64,000 nucleotides of DNA from Flammula alnicola (taxonomy: Eukaryota > Basidiomycota > Agaricomycetes > Agaricales > Strophariaceae), in NCBI GenBank assembly GCA_015499995.1, contig JADNRV010000210.1, positions 20,351-84,350 of the forward strand, written 5' to 3'. Position 1 is the first letter of the stretch; each line of letters starts with the position of its first letter. Under the pieces are notes generated by a model, which had not been told where the DNA came from, searched no databases, and was given only the letters and a program-made list of their open reading frames with translations. The position numbers and the translations under genes were made by a program. Of this stretch, positions 33,734 to 46,393 are shown in pieces.

Positions 33734-36567
33734 TCAACGTGTCAAGCGCGTTGTATATAGGCCTGCTATATAGGAGAGGAGAATGACCAAAATAGCCAGT
33801 ATCGTGCTTAAATTCGGCCATAGAACTCCGGGTTCGCGTTTCTTCGACTGGACACTGATTTCAGGTGCGGTTTCTTCAATGACGTTAAGCGCCTCGTAAT
33901 CCTGCAGCACAGATTTGTCGGATTAGCCAATGAAAATATTGAATTGTACTAACGTGTCAGAAGTAAAAAAAAATTTACCTGTAAATACACCTCAATCGCT
34001 TCGACTGCTTCATGCTTCGCATTGTAGAGGAGATCGTCTGGATTTGGTAATTGTACCGGGTGATCTTTCAAAAACGTCGCAAGCTCCCTGGTTTTGGATG
34101 CTCTGGGAAGAAGAGACGAAAGTAGCTTCAATGCTCTCGAGGCGTCGTAGCTTCTGCTGTGACGCAGTGCGATTGGCTCCAAATCCAAATGCACTAGATG
34201 GTAATCGTTGTCATTTTCATGTTTTCCCAATTGGCGTATACATTCGTTGTCTAGATTTGAAATATCGGATGGGGATGTGTTGGAAAGCATTGGGGTCCTG
34301 TTCGGATACACTTTAATACAACTCAAGGTATCAGCGCTAACGAGGTAATATTGAGTGATACTCACCATCTGGTAACGAACTCCAGCACTTGTTTTACGAG
34401 ACTTGCATATTTGTCTCCGTCAAAGTAATATGATCCAGCGCGGACAGGATCACCTAAGAAATGAGAAACTAGATCATGTAAATCCGGATATTCTGCACTG
34501 ACAAACATCATAGATAGGATGGAGGCATCCCTGAAATGCTCATCCAAGTCGGCCAACATGGCAGTGACTGCGTGCGCAAATCTTGTGTGGGGCGCCGCAG
34601 TTTGCTCATGTGAGACATGACGTTCCGATAATAGGATAGCGTCGAGTCGATGACGATAACCATCAGAATAATTGATGCAAAAGGAAGAGATGTTATGAGC
34701 AATCCAGTCGTCGATGCAGCGTGAATTGTGTTGAAATAAATCCACTTTGTAGTCTGGATGAGACTAAAAGAACAGAGTTAGAACATTTCATGACATTTTT
34801 TTCTTATGAGAGGACACATTGTCGTGAAGTGTAAGTACATACCTTCTGTTGAAGCCACAGCAGAAATTGAGGGATGATAGCTTTCTTGAAGTGTGGGAGA
34901 TCATGATTGCCAGGCAGATGCAATGTCAATGACTTGCACCAATTGAGATATGCCTCCAGGTCGAACTGGTATAGTTTTCTCAGGAGCTCTGGACTTGGAT
35001 GTGGAGTCCATAAACAATGTTTAGGAAGAGCCAGATGATTTTCCCCCTTTGCGGGGTGTTCTAAAAGAGAAAGATCAAACGGGACCGGGTTAATATATCG
35101 TGGTATTCACAGGTTCAAATAAATGCACCTTCATCCACCTTAATGCGCTTCAGGAGGCAAGTTACGACAAACTCTTGAGCAATGTCACTATCGATGAAGA
35201 GTTTTCCTGACCGTGCATGGTCAAAGAGGAAATCAGACAAAGAAGCATGAAAGAAATGAATGATGCCACCGTCTTCAGGTGAAGGCAGCGATATGACCGA
35301 GTGCAAGTCGCTTAATAGGATATACAGTGTCCCGGGACTGCAGGAAAGGAATTCTTCGACCGATCTCGGTGTCTTTTCTACACGGTAGGCGAAGAGAAGA
35401 ACGATTAACACTTCAAAAACTTTGTCAAGGTCGGCAACTAGGGAGAAGATCTGATGATACAAAGCATCAAGTTCAGCGAAGGGGGTGTTCATGTTGTTAT
35501 CAAGAGGAGATATCCCGAAGACGATGTTCAATCTGTCCTGCGGGGAATGTCGATGTGACTCCAGGAATTTCATGACTGTCGAGATGTAGATGAACTGCCC
35601 CGATGATTTTTCAACGAGACGATCAATATCTATCTCAGAAGGCCATGAAGGGGGGAAATGAGCACTTGCTGGGTGGTTTCGCTTGATATCGTGGATTTTG
35701 GACTCGACAAAGATTTTGATATCCGCGTCCGGCTGATACGTGTCGTCCAGAACCAAACGTGTTGTCAATGAATTAAGCAGGTCATTGTTGAAAGCCTGAC
35801 GGATGAGCTGTTCAGGCCGGCTTGCGATGAGGAAAATAAGGGGGAAAGCGAGTTGCTTCACGACGGTTGAGATGGTCGTCAAAATATAAAATTGAGATTT
35901 GGGCTCGCCACATTCATCCAAGCCATCTACGATGACAAGCCGTGGACGTGATTTGAGGCTTATAGCATCGTTTTCATCGAGGGCTGCCTCACTAAGAGGT
36001 TGGATGACGAGGGCCTGCAGCTGGGCTTCGAGTGACCGAGAAAGAAGGAGTGGATCGCGTTCTAACGTTTTCGCAACCCGTGCGTGTATCTCCGGAATGG
36101 ATAGAATGAGTTGGTATACGATCGTGGTTATGAAAAGTGTTTCATTGTTGCGCCCAGCGACGGTCCGAGAGAAAAAGAAACTAGCCGCTAACTTATTCGC
36201 CTTGAAGCACATCTCCGCTATGCTCTGTGCAATGGCTGACTTTCCAGAGCCTGCAGGACCATACAGCCACAAAAAACAAGCCAGATTAACGGGGTCGTCG
36301 ATCCACTCCATAATTTTCTTGAGAACGGCAGTGCGGGTGTGGGGATGACATTTGGGCGGGTCGTATCGTTCAGCTGCATTATGGAAGGCCCCGGGTGCGA
36401 TCTTTGAGGTAAGTATTTCTATTCCTATTGTGTGCATGTTAGCGAAAAAAAGATAGAATCGATAACGACGTATACGCACCTCTCCGCCCGTCCGTTGTCG
36501 CGTCGGTATGCCCCTGCGACGTAAACGTGCCTCCAGTGATGATGACATTCTTCGCATTCGAAAGCAT
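33734..36567 (-). CDS. NACHT NTPase (NLR-like) with C-terminal membrane helix
   Basis: ATG 36567 starts MLSNAKNVIITGGTFTSQGH, the short N-terminal motif common on mushroom NACHT proteins. After one intron the NACHT domain follows: Walker A GPAGSGKSAIAQ (about 36250), Walker B RLVIVDGLDECG (about 35930), sensor-like FLIASRPEQL (about 35830), and a winged-helix-like region with FHASLSDFLFDHAR (about 35220-35250). Helical exons continue (35060-33990) without recognisable WD, ankyrin or TPR repeats. The last exon carries LSTILAILVILLSYIAGLY just before the stop at 33734, a likely membrane anchor. About 830 residues, no frame break. Such STAND NTPases are implicated in fungal self/non-self recognition and programmed death in other fungi; the ligand here is unknown. 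Confidence 0.85.
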
Positions 36568-37445
36568 CCTCGCGGCTCCTCTGAATCCTTGAAGAGAATA
36601 TGGCGAGATAGCAGGGCTGAAAGGGACAGCTTATGTAGTTGAAAGGGAAGATTTGAGGTTGTACTTGGCCTAATAGGCCTGGAAGGAGGAAGGTAAGGCT
36701 TAGACTCGACTCGGAGCTCGCGACGGACTTAACGCTGTGCCGTTGCTCTCGGAGGCGTGGCTGTGCAGGTTCAATAGCTTTGACATAGCTATGTAGTTCG
36801 ATGAGCATCGGATTTACCAAACCTTTCACTGTTTACAGCACATTAAATATGTCATGCTTGCACCATATAAATTTATGTAGTTGCTGTAGCATAGAAATGG
36901 GGGCCGGTGGAAAAAATGAATATCCCATGCACTGCGGCTAAGCCTACGAATAGCTTGTTCAAATAAAAAGGCTGGGATGAGATTGACCGTTGATGCTATG
37001 TTGATCATGCATCATTTCTTGGTGCTCAAAAACCTCGAGGCTCGTGTTAAAAGTTTCTGAATCTGCATTGTGCTCAGGTGTATAGTATACTGTGTGCCTT
37101 GGGTCAATATTCTGCACCGAACGTTTCACGCGACTGTTATCCACTGAATTTTATATACCGAAGTTGGTGCAGTTATCTCGTTCTAGTGGACTTAATACAC
37201 CAACGCAACCATGAAATTAATGTGCAGAGTTCTGCATTACTACACAGGAGTGTTCAAAAAAATCGTCCAAGAGAAGTACAATACACACAAGCACTACCAT
37301 AGCAGCAACCCAGGGGATAAGAGAAATATTTAGCGCCGGTAAAAGGACTCAGAAAGCGTAGTGCAGCAATGTAGTCGTTCGGCACATAGACGCCATGGAC
37401 AACAAACAAAGAATAAACTTGACGCTGAAAAGTAAACAGCTAAAC
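36568..37445. other. Intergenic region upstream of the NACHT gene
   Basis: Only short unsupported ORFs. It contains the NACHT promoter and the 3' flank of the next gene. Confidence 0.4.
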
Positions 37446-39132
37446 CTAGTCTGGACCTCGATAAGCAGGAGGAGCGTCGTTGCCTTGGAATGGGTGCTGG
37501 GCGCCAGCTAGACCGCCATGGAAATCTTGCTGGGAGCTTGGGTGGCCAGCTGCTACAAAGCGGGGATTCGTTGGTGCTTGCTGACTGCCGAGCTGCATCA
37601 GATATTCCGCATGCTTGGCTGAGAAAGGAGCACCAGGCAGCGAGTCGAGAGGATAGGCTGATTGTGGACTGGCCCAGGAATCATGCGCGGAAGGGTATTG
37701 GCTCATCGCTGGGGTTGATGGTGTCTGAGCTCCGCCGGCGGCGCACATGATTGTTCCTGTGGACTCAGAGTCCTGAGAGCTATGGCCGTAGGCGTCCGAC
37801 ATGAGTAAATTCATGTTGGAAGCAGACATCTCTAGCGCTGTTGGCCCGTTCAGGTCAAAAGGCGTCGGAACAGTGCTTCGGGCTGGGAATAAGATGTTAG
37901 TTTATAATGATGCAATGCTTTTCAAAGGAGGGTAGGCGACTGCTTCGATAGACGTACCTGGCGTTGGAGGAATTCCTGAACGAGGGTCTACATCTATCTG
38001 TGCTCGTCTACGATGACGACGGATGAGACACAGCGCCGCAACCGCAACGGCTAACATGACAAGTAATAATAAGCTGCCGAGCACGCCTCCGATGAGCTTG
38101 GTGCTGCTGTTAACGGACTTTGGAGAAGCAGTAGTGGAGGCTGCGGAGTTGTTTGCACCACTCGCATCGTTTGCGGATGTAGGTATACCGGAGGGAGGGG
38201 GCGATAGCGAGGTGACTATGGCTACTGCTGACGTGGACTGGGATGTCGCTTTGTTCCCCTCGAAGTAAGAAAAGATGCTATTTAGAGATGCGCGAGAAGA
38301 AGACTCACAAGATGCAGTTTGGTTTGAAAGTAGGCTTGGGGAGGCAGAGGACTTAGTGGAGGGAGAGGACGAAATAGAACTTGGTGATAGTCCATTGGTG
38401 ACAACGGTGACAGTAGTGGGCGAAGCCTCGGTAGTGGTACCACTGGTAGTCGTCCTGTCAGCATCATCCTTAGCCCAAAACCCAATTGCAACAATTCAAA
38501 TGAAACATACACTGCGCCTGAATTAACATTCGAACTGGGAGGCGCATTCCCATCCGTCGGGTCATAATCGAACCTATCTATGCGAAGATACATTTGGTTC
38601 CCGGTGTTCGTGACAATAAACAAATGGTTTGCCAGAGGCAAAGGCCCAGAGTCCCAGAGCACCGTGTTCCATTGGACGGGCGGCGTCGTTTTGTGCGATG
38701 CGGTCACGGCGGCGCTGTTGTCGATGCTGAAGCTTGCTATGCTGGACTCGAGGCCGTCACCTGTGGGGATCGTACATACGACGGCGATGCGGCTACCTGT
38801 GGGTGTAAGCACATGAGTACACGATTTTCTTTTGTTAAAAAAGAAGCAAAAGAAGCAAAAATAGAACGAAGGGGGCAAGCGCTCAGTGTATTAGTCCACA
38901 AACAACCGGGGAAGCGCGAGCGGTGATCCCACTGGACCCACCCAGCAGTATAAATAACAAAACATAAGGAGGATCAGCACATACCTGTGAAGCGCAATCT
39001 GGCATAAGAGCCTGGCACCGAGGTCGAGTGCATTGTCCCCGTCCACGATCCATCAGAAGTGATGAGCTCCCAGCCGCCCGAATAAATGACGCTTGGATCG
39101 TTATCGTCGATCGAGGAGGCGTAGTAAGTCAT
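37446..39132 (-). CDS. Single-pass membrane protein with extracellular beta-rich domain
   Basis: Exons run from ATG 39132 (MTYYASSIDDNDPSVIYSGG). The N-terminal domain includes GSRIAVVCTIPTGDG, WDSGPLPLANHLFIVTNTG and LRIDRFDYDPT, a lectin-like arrangement common in mushroom surface proteins. A Ser/Thr-rich stalk follows (38110-38470), then one membrane helix, LIGGVLGSLLLLVMLAVAVAA (about 38035-38095), a basic stop-transfer (RRHRRR) and a cytoplasmic tail rich in Gln, Ser, Pro and Ala ending PPAYRGPD. No clear signal peptide is seen at this start, so the helix may act as a signal anchor or an upstream exon may be missing. Role unknown; a surface sensor or adhesion function is inferred only from layout. 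Confidence 0.7.
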
Positions 39133-41066
39133 TCTAACAGAATGCCAGCGTAGGTACCCAGGATATATTACAAGACTGCTTCAAGTCTTTAGACTAGAAT
39201 AAAAAGAGTGGCAAGTTTTCGAAAAAGAATGTGAGGACTGTGATGACAGTGAAGAAGAAACAAGGGAAAAAAAACAGGTTGACAGACGGGCGGTGTCTGG
39301 GCGGCGCCTCCGTTTGTTTGACTTGTTGATAGGTGTCATTAACAGGGTCGATACGCGCTGAGTTTTAGAAAGTTTAGAACATCCGAACGTTGTCCGAACA
39401 TGATCTTGACCGACTCGGAGAGCCTCTGGCTGGAGGCTAGGTTGCATGTGGGGCATATACATGTGATGGGAGGTGATTCGAGAGTACCTTGGGGTGCATG
39501 CGTTGTCGAATAGAGCATTGATAGAGCTCATCAACTTCCAAGAGAGACATCTGAGCCACGAGCAGTCTTGGCATGGCATGAACGCTTATGTAAGGTACCC
39601 ACGGCGCTTAAAAGCGCCCAAAAATAGAATCAGAACCTTTTCGGCGTGGATGATTTCTCCCCGACGGTCCCATTTGGCGATATTTCTCCATATCTTTAGG
39701 TGAAATTGGTTTGGCGATAAGTAGAAACTCTTGGACGGGCGTGGGCAGCATATCGAGGACTTATAGATATATCTTTCTCCATGAAAAGGACTCAAGTGCA
39801 AGGAACAGATTGGCAGAAGAGGAACCAGCTTGAAAATTGTCTTGCAGTGGTAAATATGACAATGGAAAGATGGTCATATTCTTGGAAGAGTGGTGGTAGT
39901 TTTGTTTCTTCCTGAAGCCCGATCAAGGTCCTTTCAGTTGTCCCAATACCGGAGCCCTAGCTAGGTTTCGTGAATTCGGACTCAAAGCTCAAAGGGCCAA
40001 GGCCGATCCCGGGGACAATGCAGCTTAGAGTCTTGATGTCTCTGAAGTATTGGTATCAGACAATTTAGCGCCTCCATCACAAATATAGAGACAGTCCTCT
40101 CACTCTCCAGGAGAAATTGAAACAACTACCGACTCACATACTAATCCAGGTGCAGATGACTTGGTCTAATCATTATATTTACTGTTTCATACATTTAGTC
40201 AGTCAAAACTAGTATTTTACATATCTTGACACTTGATACTGTGTATTCAAATCAGGCTTAGACAAGCGTGAAAGTGCCACATACATTGACAACGGAACAG
40301 CGATCTTTCTCTTCTGCTAATGCACGACGTCTGGCTCAGTGTTTGAACCAGACAAATATTTATCTGAGAATTTGCAGGCGATAAGACGATGGTGGCGAAC
40401 TTGCCTAAGATTTTTTTCTTGGGATATTGGAGGCTGTCCTATAACAAGATCTGGCAATAATATATCAGCCTTTGGCATGGTGGTATGAGTAAAAGTGGGG
40501 GTTCGGCCTAGGGATGGAAGCTGCTTTCCATATTTGGCTATTCTGTCGGAAATTTCCCATGCCGCTTACAATGACTCTGCTTTATAATCCTTCGGCAATC
40601 AATTGCAATGAACTCCGCCCACACTGCACGACCTACCTAACCTCGTCAAATGGCTCAGTGTAGTTTTGAAGATCCTAATGAAAGTTATCGATCGCTAGGA
40701 AGCTAGATTGTATAAAAAATTTGTCCTTTTCGTGCTTGTGTTTGCATTGCAACGGTCATTGCAAAATTTTAAGTTCATTGCAACTCGCTTGTGATCCCGG
40801 CCGGCCATTTTCGGCATCAGAACCTGTCCGGATTGGTCATCATATCCGGGGTCCTCTTACACGCGCCTTTCTGTGCACTGGCAGGCCTTCTGCAACGTCG
40901 ACGTTGTAATCGACTCAAGCACGCTCTGATTTCCTTTTGACGTTGACTTTGACAATACTTGCAGGTTCTAATACCTTCTGTGGCATCATCTTCATACGCG
41001 AAGACGCGTTGTTGACAAGCCTACTTCCTACTTGACTTTTTTCTACTCCACTCCACACGTTCGCCA
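39133..41066. other. Long stretch without a resolved gene
   Basis: Short ORFs only, none with supporting splice structure. AT-rich in 40000-40700. It should hold the promoters of the surface protein and of the Med8 gene. Confidence 0.4.
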
Positions 41067-42068
41067 ATGGCAAGCGGCTCTCAGCCCCTCGGCCCTCCCC
41101 CAGGGCTAACAGTCCTCCCAAAGCCCACGCTGCCGACGTCCCAACTCGAGTCCCTGAAGTTCAAGGCGAACCAGATCATCGACTCGATCTACTCCCTCCA
41201 ACGGACGATCGAGATGGCGGGGTACGCAGGCGCGATGCCGTCGTGGCCGGATATACTCTCGAAATACAACATGATGCTCTCGCAGACGCACAATTTCTCC
41301 ACTGCGCTGGTGCATCCGTTCCCGACGCCTAGTGCTCTTGGTGGGTCGATATCGACAAGCCGAGCGACTGCGCAGAACGTCTACGAGCGGATCGCGCTGC
41401 ACCCGGGCGTGGCGATGGGCGACGCGCAGCTGGACGGGGAGGTGGTGCCGCTCCTGAGGAACCAGCAGACGACGGACGTGTTGCGCACGGAGAACGATAC
41501 TGTGCGGCGGCTTGGAGAACACATGAGCACGCGGGGCTCGGTTGGTATGCTGGGTCTCGCGCCGCCGCCTGCGCCGCCTGGTGGTGGTCTGGGGATGGGG
41601 ATGGGCTTCGGGATGGGGATCCCGAGGAAGCCGGAGTACGAGGATGTGCTGAAGGAGTGCGCTGAGATCCGGGACGCGCATGATCGAAGGGTGGAGAGGG
41701 CGGTGCGGGCGGTGACGATGCTGAAGGAGAAGTTTGACTGGAAGCAGCGGGTGGAAGTGGAGGTGGAGGAGCCGGAGGAGCTGGACTGGGATCCGCGCCT
41801 GGGACGGCTTGTGCAGACGGCGATGGGGGGTGAAGGAGAAGAGGGCGCCGCTGTCGAGGGGCTGATGGAAGATGAGGATGTCGGGATGGGATCGGCGAGC
41901 AGCGAAAGTGACGAAGAGGGAGAAGGAAAAGAGGCAGAGAACAATGTGGGCAGCAGCGACGAGGACGAGTTCAATGTAGAGGGTGCGCTGTTCAATGGCG
42001 ACACAACCTCTCCACCAGTAGGAGACGGAGATCTGTTTGGGTCCATGTCCATTCCGGATGATGCGTGA
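41067..42068 (+). CDS. MED8: Mediator complex subunit 8
   Basis: A single open frame of 333 residues without introns, starting MASGSQPLGPPPGL. The N-terminal helical region has LESLKFKANQIIDSIYSLQR and MPSWPDILSKYNMMLSQTHN, which matches the Med8 pattern of two helices around a PSW motif. A Gly/Met/Pro-rich linker, a coiled-coil-like helix (EYEDVLKECAEIRDAHDRRV) and a very acidic C-terminus follow. Med8 belongs to the Mediator head, bridging activators and RNA polymerase II in the nucleus. High GC and strong third-position bias set this frame apart from its large antisense ORFs. The call is by family pattern, not search. Confidence 0.78.
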   Translation: MASGSQPLGPPPGLTVLPKPTLPTSQLESLKFKANQIIDSIYSLQRTIEMAGYAGAMPSWPDILSKYNMMLSQTHNFSTALVHPFPTPSALGGSISTSRATAQNVYERIALHPGVAMGDAQLDGEVVPLLRNQQTTDVLRTENDTVRRLGEHMSTRGSVGMLGLAPPPAPPGGGLGMGMGFGMGIPRKPEYEDVLKECAEIRDAHDRRVERAVRAVTMLKEKFDWKQRVEVEVEEPEELDWDPRLGRLVQTAMGGEGEEGAAVEGLMEDEDVGMGSASSESDEEGEGKEAENNVGSSDEDEFNVEGALFNGDTTSPPVGDGDLFGSMSIPDDA

Positions 42069-42190
42069 TGTCCACATAGTACCATTGACGCGCCTGTCCC
42101 GAAATCCCCGTTTTATCAACCCTTTTATAGCAAGTCGATGCACAAATTCGTCCTCATCCAAACTCCGCCTCAGATACTGCAAAAGAAACA

Positions 42191-42197
42191 TATATAA
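42191..42197 (+). promoter_or_regulatory. TATA-like element before the CPL1-like gene
   Basis: TATATAA at 42191-42197, about 106 bp upstream of the ATG at 42303, preceding a pyrimidine-rich leader with CT-rich blocks. Position and motif fit a core promoter; it is only 120 bp past the Med8 stop. Confidence 0.5.
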
Positions 42198-42302
42198 GAC
42201 GCCCTCTGCCGCCCTCTCCAACCCCCCATCTTGGTTCCAAACCACCTCCACCACTCGTTCTTTCGCCCGCCTTCCCACGTTCGCCCCTTCGCGGCCAGAC
42301 CA

Positions 42303-45300
42303 ATGCGTCGTCCGTTCTACACGCTCTTTCTCTCCGCGATCTCTCTTTTCTCTCTCTTCCCCGTCCTCGTGTCTTCCATCCACCCCCATGCGCTCACCCG
42401 CCGCGACTACAAGCGCTCTCCGCCTCCGTCCAATGTCCTGACTTCGCGTCAACACCGCGTCGCGCGTGATCTGTTAGATGTATGCATCAACGTCAACGTA
42501 GATCTCCTTGCTGATGCCTCCCAGTTGCTTGGGCTCGGTGGTTTGCTCGGCCCTCTCGACCTCGGCTCTAAGATTCAGCTGTGCTTGTGCTTAAAGGCCA
42601 GTTTTTTCCCCCTTCGTGTAGTGTGCATATACTCATGTAATTTTAGGACCTTGATCTCTACCTGGACACCAACGTCGATATCCAAGCTCTTGTTGCATTG
42701 CTTGGAAAGAACGAGGTATCGGCCTTAATCACCGCGCTCGTAAGTGTCCTACATTTTTTATCCTGGTATTCAAAGCATCCTCAGTATTTTCGTCAACTGT
42801 TTTATAGATCAACACCTCGCCTGATGCTCAGCAATGCACGTTCCCGCCGAATGCGCATCACACCTGCGACAATGCCGACCCTTGCCACTTCGAGTGTGAT
42901 GCTAACTATGTTCTTCAAGGCGATACATGTGTCTGTGCTCCCCCTAACATGTCATGCAATGGCGTCTGCGGTAGTTTCCCTCAGGTTAGCCATTTCTTTC
43001 ACGCATATATCCACTTTTTGTCATTTGATTTCGTGTTTCTCACTTCACTCTCGTCTATTCAAACATAATGCTGACATTTTATCCAGGGTTGTGGATCGGC
43101 AGTGCCTAAGTCGATGAAAAAGCGAACAGAGTCTATCGTCACCATCGGTCAAGCAAAAGCCATATGCCAGCACGATGCAACTGTTTGCGGTATTCCCGGC
43201 CGAGAGAACACATTTGCTTTCGAGTGCATTGACACTAAGACCACCAAAGATAGCTGTGCGTCGTCTCTTGCGCCATATCTTCGTTTTCTAAAAATGTCCT
43301 TACTCCCTAGGCGGTGGCTGCATGGTCCCTCATTCGTTCTTCGAGGCAGAGCCTGTTCGCCAATCATCCGGAAAGGACTGTAGCAGTATTACCAATGTCA
43401 AAAGCTCGAGTTGCTCTAACGGTGGTTGCGTCGTCCGTTCATGCAACGATGGATGGTCGCCGAGCCCGACAAACGATGAGTGTGTTCCAGCCGGAGGCTT
43501 TGCGTCAAGAATGCGCAGAGTCAACAAACGTTCGGACCCGCTTGCCGCCGACGTTGCCGCCGACGCAAACATCAACTCGGACCTCGTATCTCAGCTCGTT
43601 GCCATTGTTAAGATGGTTCTTGACCTAACCTCTCATGCGCCCTCGTCTTCTCCGGCTGTTCCAAACTCTTCAGCCTCACCTTCCACATCCACTACGATAT
43701 CTGCACTTCTCCAAGACGTCAATGTCGCCACCGGGAATCTACTCAGTTCCTCCACCATTGCCGGCCTCTTGTCCAACACTAACGCTCTCCTCGACACCAG
43801 TTCTTTGCTCAGCTCGATGTTGAACGACCAAGACCTTGGCCTTGCAGGCGTTACCGATGATTTAGATAACATTATTGCGGCTACCGCCAATTTGAAGGAT
43901 TGGTGTGCGCACAACCCTATCGTCTCAAGTTCCAGCAGTACCAGCTCTACCCACGGTAGTGGCCAAATGGACAACGTCCCTCCATTGCCCAATTTCCCCG
44001 ATCAAGCCATCGTCGTTGGTCTCTCTGACTTGCTGTCCAGCCTTGGCTTGAACGGAAAGTCTGGAGTCGCTGTCGGCGGTATTGACGATGAGCTTGACGG
44101 CACCGTCAACAATGTGCTCAATGGATTGAGTCTTGGACCCAACAACTATAGACGTGACGACCTCGCAGACATCAAAGCCAATGCGATGATAAATTCGGAT
44201 TTGTTGGCGAAGATTGTTGCTCTGGTCAACCTTGTCGTTGGTCTTGGAGGCGATGCAACAGCCCTTCCACCTCCGCCAGCATCCTCCACGGTCGCCCATC
44301 CAGCTCATCCTTCCAACGTCATGCCCTCCATCAACACCGATCTCTTTGATTCCATTGTCGAGGCGACCGCGAACATCGTGAACGCCCCGACAGTGTCGTC
44401 GCTCGTCTCTTCTATCGACTCTCTCGTCAACACTAACGCAGTCGTCAGCGGTTTGTTGGGTCAATGCGGTTGCGCAGATGCCCTTGGGTTGGGACCATTT
44501 GTTGCAAATCTCGATAAAGTTGCCGTTTCGGCTCTGGACATGCAAAGCTGGTGCCACGGTCATTCGGTTGCGATGCCTGCTCCCTCATCCCCCTCTCCGG
44601 TAACCGATACGCCAGTTGGCAAGCCTCCTGCCAGTCCTGTGCCCTCGACCATTGCAAACACTGACGATGTCCCTATTGTCATTGGATTGTCGAACGTCCT
44701 TAGTGACCTTGGCCTGTTGGGACCAGTCAAAGCTGGCGCCACCGTCGATGGTCTGGGGTCTGGGCTGAGCGGCACTGTCAATGATTTGCTGAACGAACTG
44801 AGCCTTGGACCTCAGGATGTCAAGCGTCGTGATGGGTCGCCTCTCTCTGCAAGTGCGACTGTTAATTCCGAGTTGTTGGCACGGATAGAGGGGCTCGTCG
44901 ATTTGGTCTTGGGATTTCAAGGGTCGATGAGCTCGCTTCCTGCAGCTGGCTCTCCTGCGTCGCACGGTTCCCTTGATCCTAGCTTGGTGACAAAGGTCGT
45001 TCAAGATACGGGAGAAATCATCCAATCGACCACTGTTTCAGGCCTTTTGTCCAACATCGACGCGCTTGTTGACGCCGATAAGGTTATGCAGGACGCTTTT
45101 GCCGGGTGTGGGTGCCTTAAAGCTCTTGGATTGGAGCAAGCTGTCAAGTACCTTGACAAGGTCACGGAGGCTGCGCTTGGATTGAAGAGTTGGTGTGCGT
45201 CGAATCCGATTGTCGTTTCGCCGTCGGCTGCGAGTGGCGCTGGTCGAAGCTCCACGAGTACCAGGACAGTGTTTTCGGTGGGCATTGCACCGACTCCGAC

Positions 45301-46393
45301 GTTGCATTCTGTTTCGGCATCGACACATGTCACGACGCCTCCGGTTGTATCACATTCTACACTTCCTCCAGTGTCGTCTACCGCCGTTCATCGCCCTTCT
45401 CCCTCCTCGTCTTCCGACTCTGGAGACGTTCCTATCGTCATTGATCTAGATCACCTTCTTGCTGGTCTTGGATTGGGTGGGATCAAGGCAGTCACCAGTG
45501 TTGATGGCCTTGGGAATGGGCTAGACACGACTACGGATGGGTTGTTGAATGGGTTGGACATTGGACCTGATGATGTCCCTCGTCGACGCGCCGTGATGAA
45601 GCGACAGAATTTGATGACGGAGAGGGCCAAGAGACAAATCGTGGCCAATGCGAATGCAACTGTCGATTCGGATTTGTTGGGCCTGATCGACGCGCTCGTT
45701 GATCTCGTTCTTGGATTGAACGCTGCTGCTAGGTCTCTGCCGACGCCTGCGACGGTAGCGCCAACGCATGCTACGACGGTGCATGTGTCTGTAGTTCCTC
45801 TTTCGACGTCGTCTGGGTCGAAGCCTGTCTCTTCTGGCTTGACGCCCAGCGTGGACTCGAGCCTCATTGACAGCATCGTCAATGCGACCACGGCCCTTCT
45901 TTCCTCTGCGACCATGGACAAGTTGGTTGCTGAGACGGACACCCTAGTATCTGCGAGCATCCTCGCGTTGACGACGTTGGAAGGGTGTGGATGTATACAG
46001 GATTTGGGTCTGGACTCGGTGTATGATTATTTGGCCAAGATTGTGGATGCGTCTTTGGGCTTGCAGGATTGGTGTCATGGGCATTTGGGATCGTCGTCTG
46101 GATCTTCTTCTTCGGCTCCTTTCACACCGCCAGCGGACACTCCGACTCATTCCATACCACCAGCACCACCAGCTCCCGGCAGCAAGAGCGGCACAAGAGC
46201 GGGTGACGAGCCTCTCGTTGTTGGCCTTACGAAGCTTTTGAATGGCCTTGGGCTTGGTATCAAGACCGACGTGGTTGTCGATGGCCTTCTTGGCAATGGC
46301 CTCGACCACACTGTTAATTCTCTGCTCAATGGTCTGGGTATTGGGCCCAATGGCGCGAGGAGACGCTTTATCTTGCCTGCGCACGAGTCGTAG
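42303..46393 (+). CDS. Secreted CPL1/priA-like Cys-rich protein with four long repeats
   Basis: ATG 42303 begins a signal peptide (RRPFYTLFLSAISLFSLFPVL) followed by dibasic sites (TRRDYKR). Small exons then encode a Cys-rich region (CTFPPNAHHTCDNADPCHFEC) and the CPL1-like domain (about 43140-43500: AFECIDTK, DSCGGC, DCSSITNV, CSNGGCVVRSC, W..SPTNDECVP). The last exon (about 43313-46393) adds roughly 1,000 residues made of four degenerate repeats, each with LLxxIxxLVxLVLGL, a CGC..LGL..LDK..WC segment (CGC absent in repeat 1), a Ser/Pro/Thr linker, and IGLxxLLxxLGL..VDGLG..NxLLNxLxxGP. KR/RR sites fall between repeats (NKRSDP, YRRDD, VKRRDG, MKRQN, AKRQI, ARRRF). CPL1 of Cryptococcus and priA of shiitake are related by domain. 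It is secreted or wall-associated, with possible Kex2 processing. The first intron donor is uncertain. Confidence 0.8.
43562..46372 (+). repeat. Four degenerate coding repeats of about 600-750 bp
   Basis: Approximate units: 43562-44158, 44172-44832, 44848-45606 and 45643-46372. They align by NSDLL/DSDLL starts, the LGL..W(C) middle and the VDGL..LLNGL end with GP followed by Arg-rich residues. Divergence is high at both DNA and protein level, so the duplications are old. Confidence 0.8.

Noticed and set aside
41106..42455. 449-residue open frame on the minus strand opposite Med8
   Set aside because: It is rich in Arg, His and Leu in low-complexity runs, as expected from the complement of a GC-biased gene, and the plus frame has family motifs.
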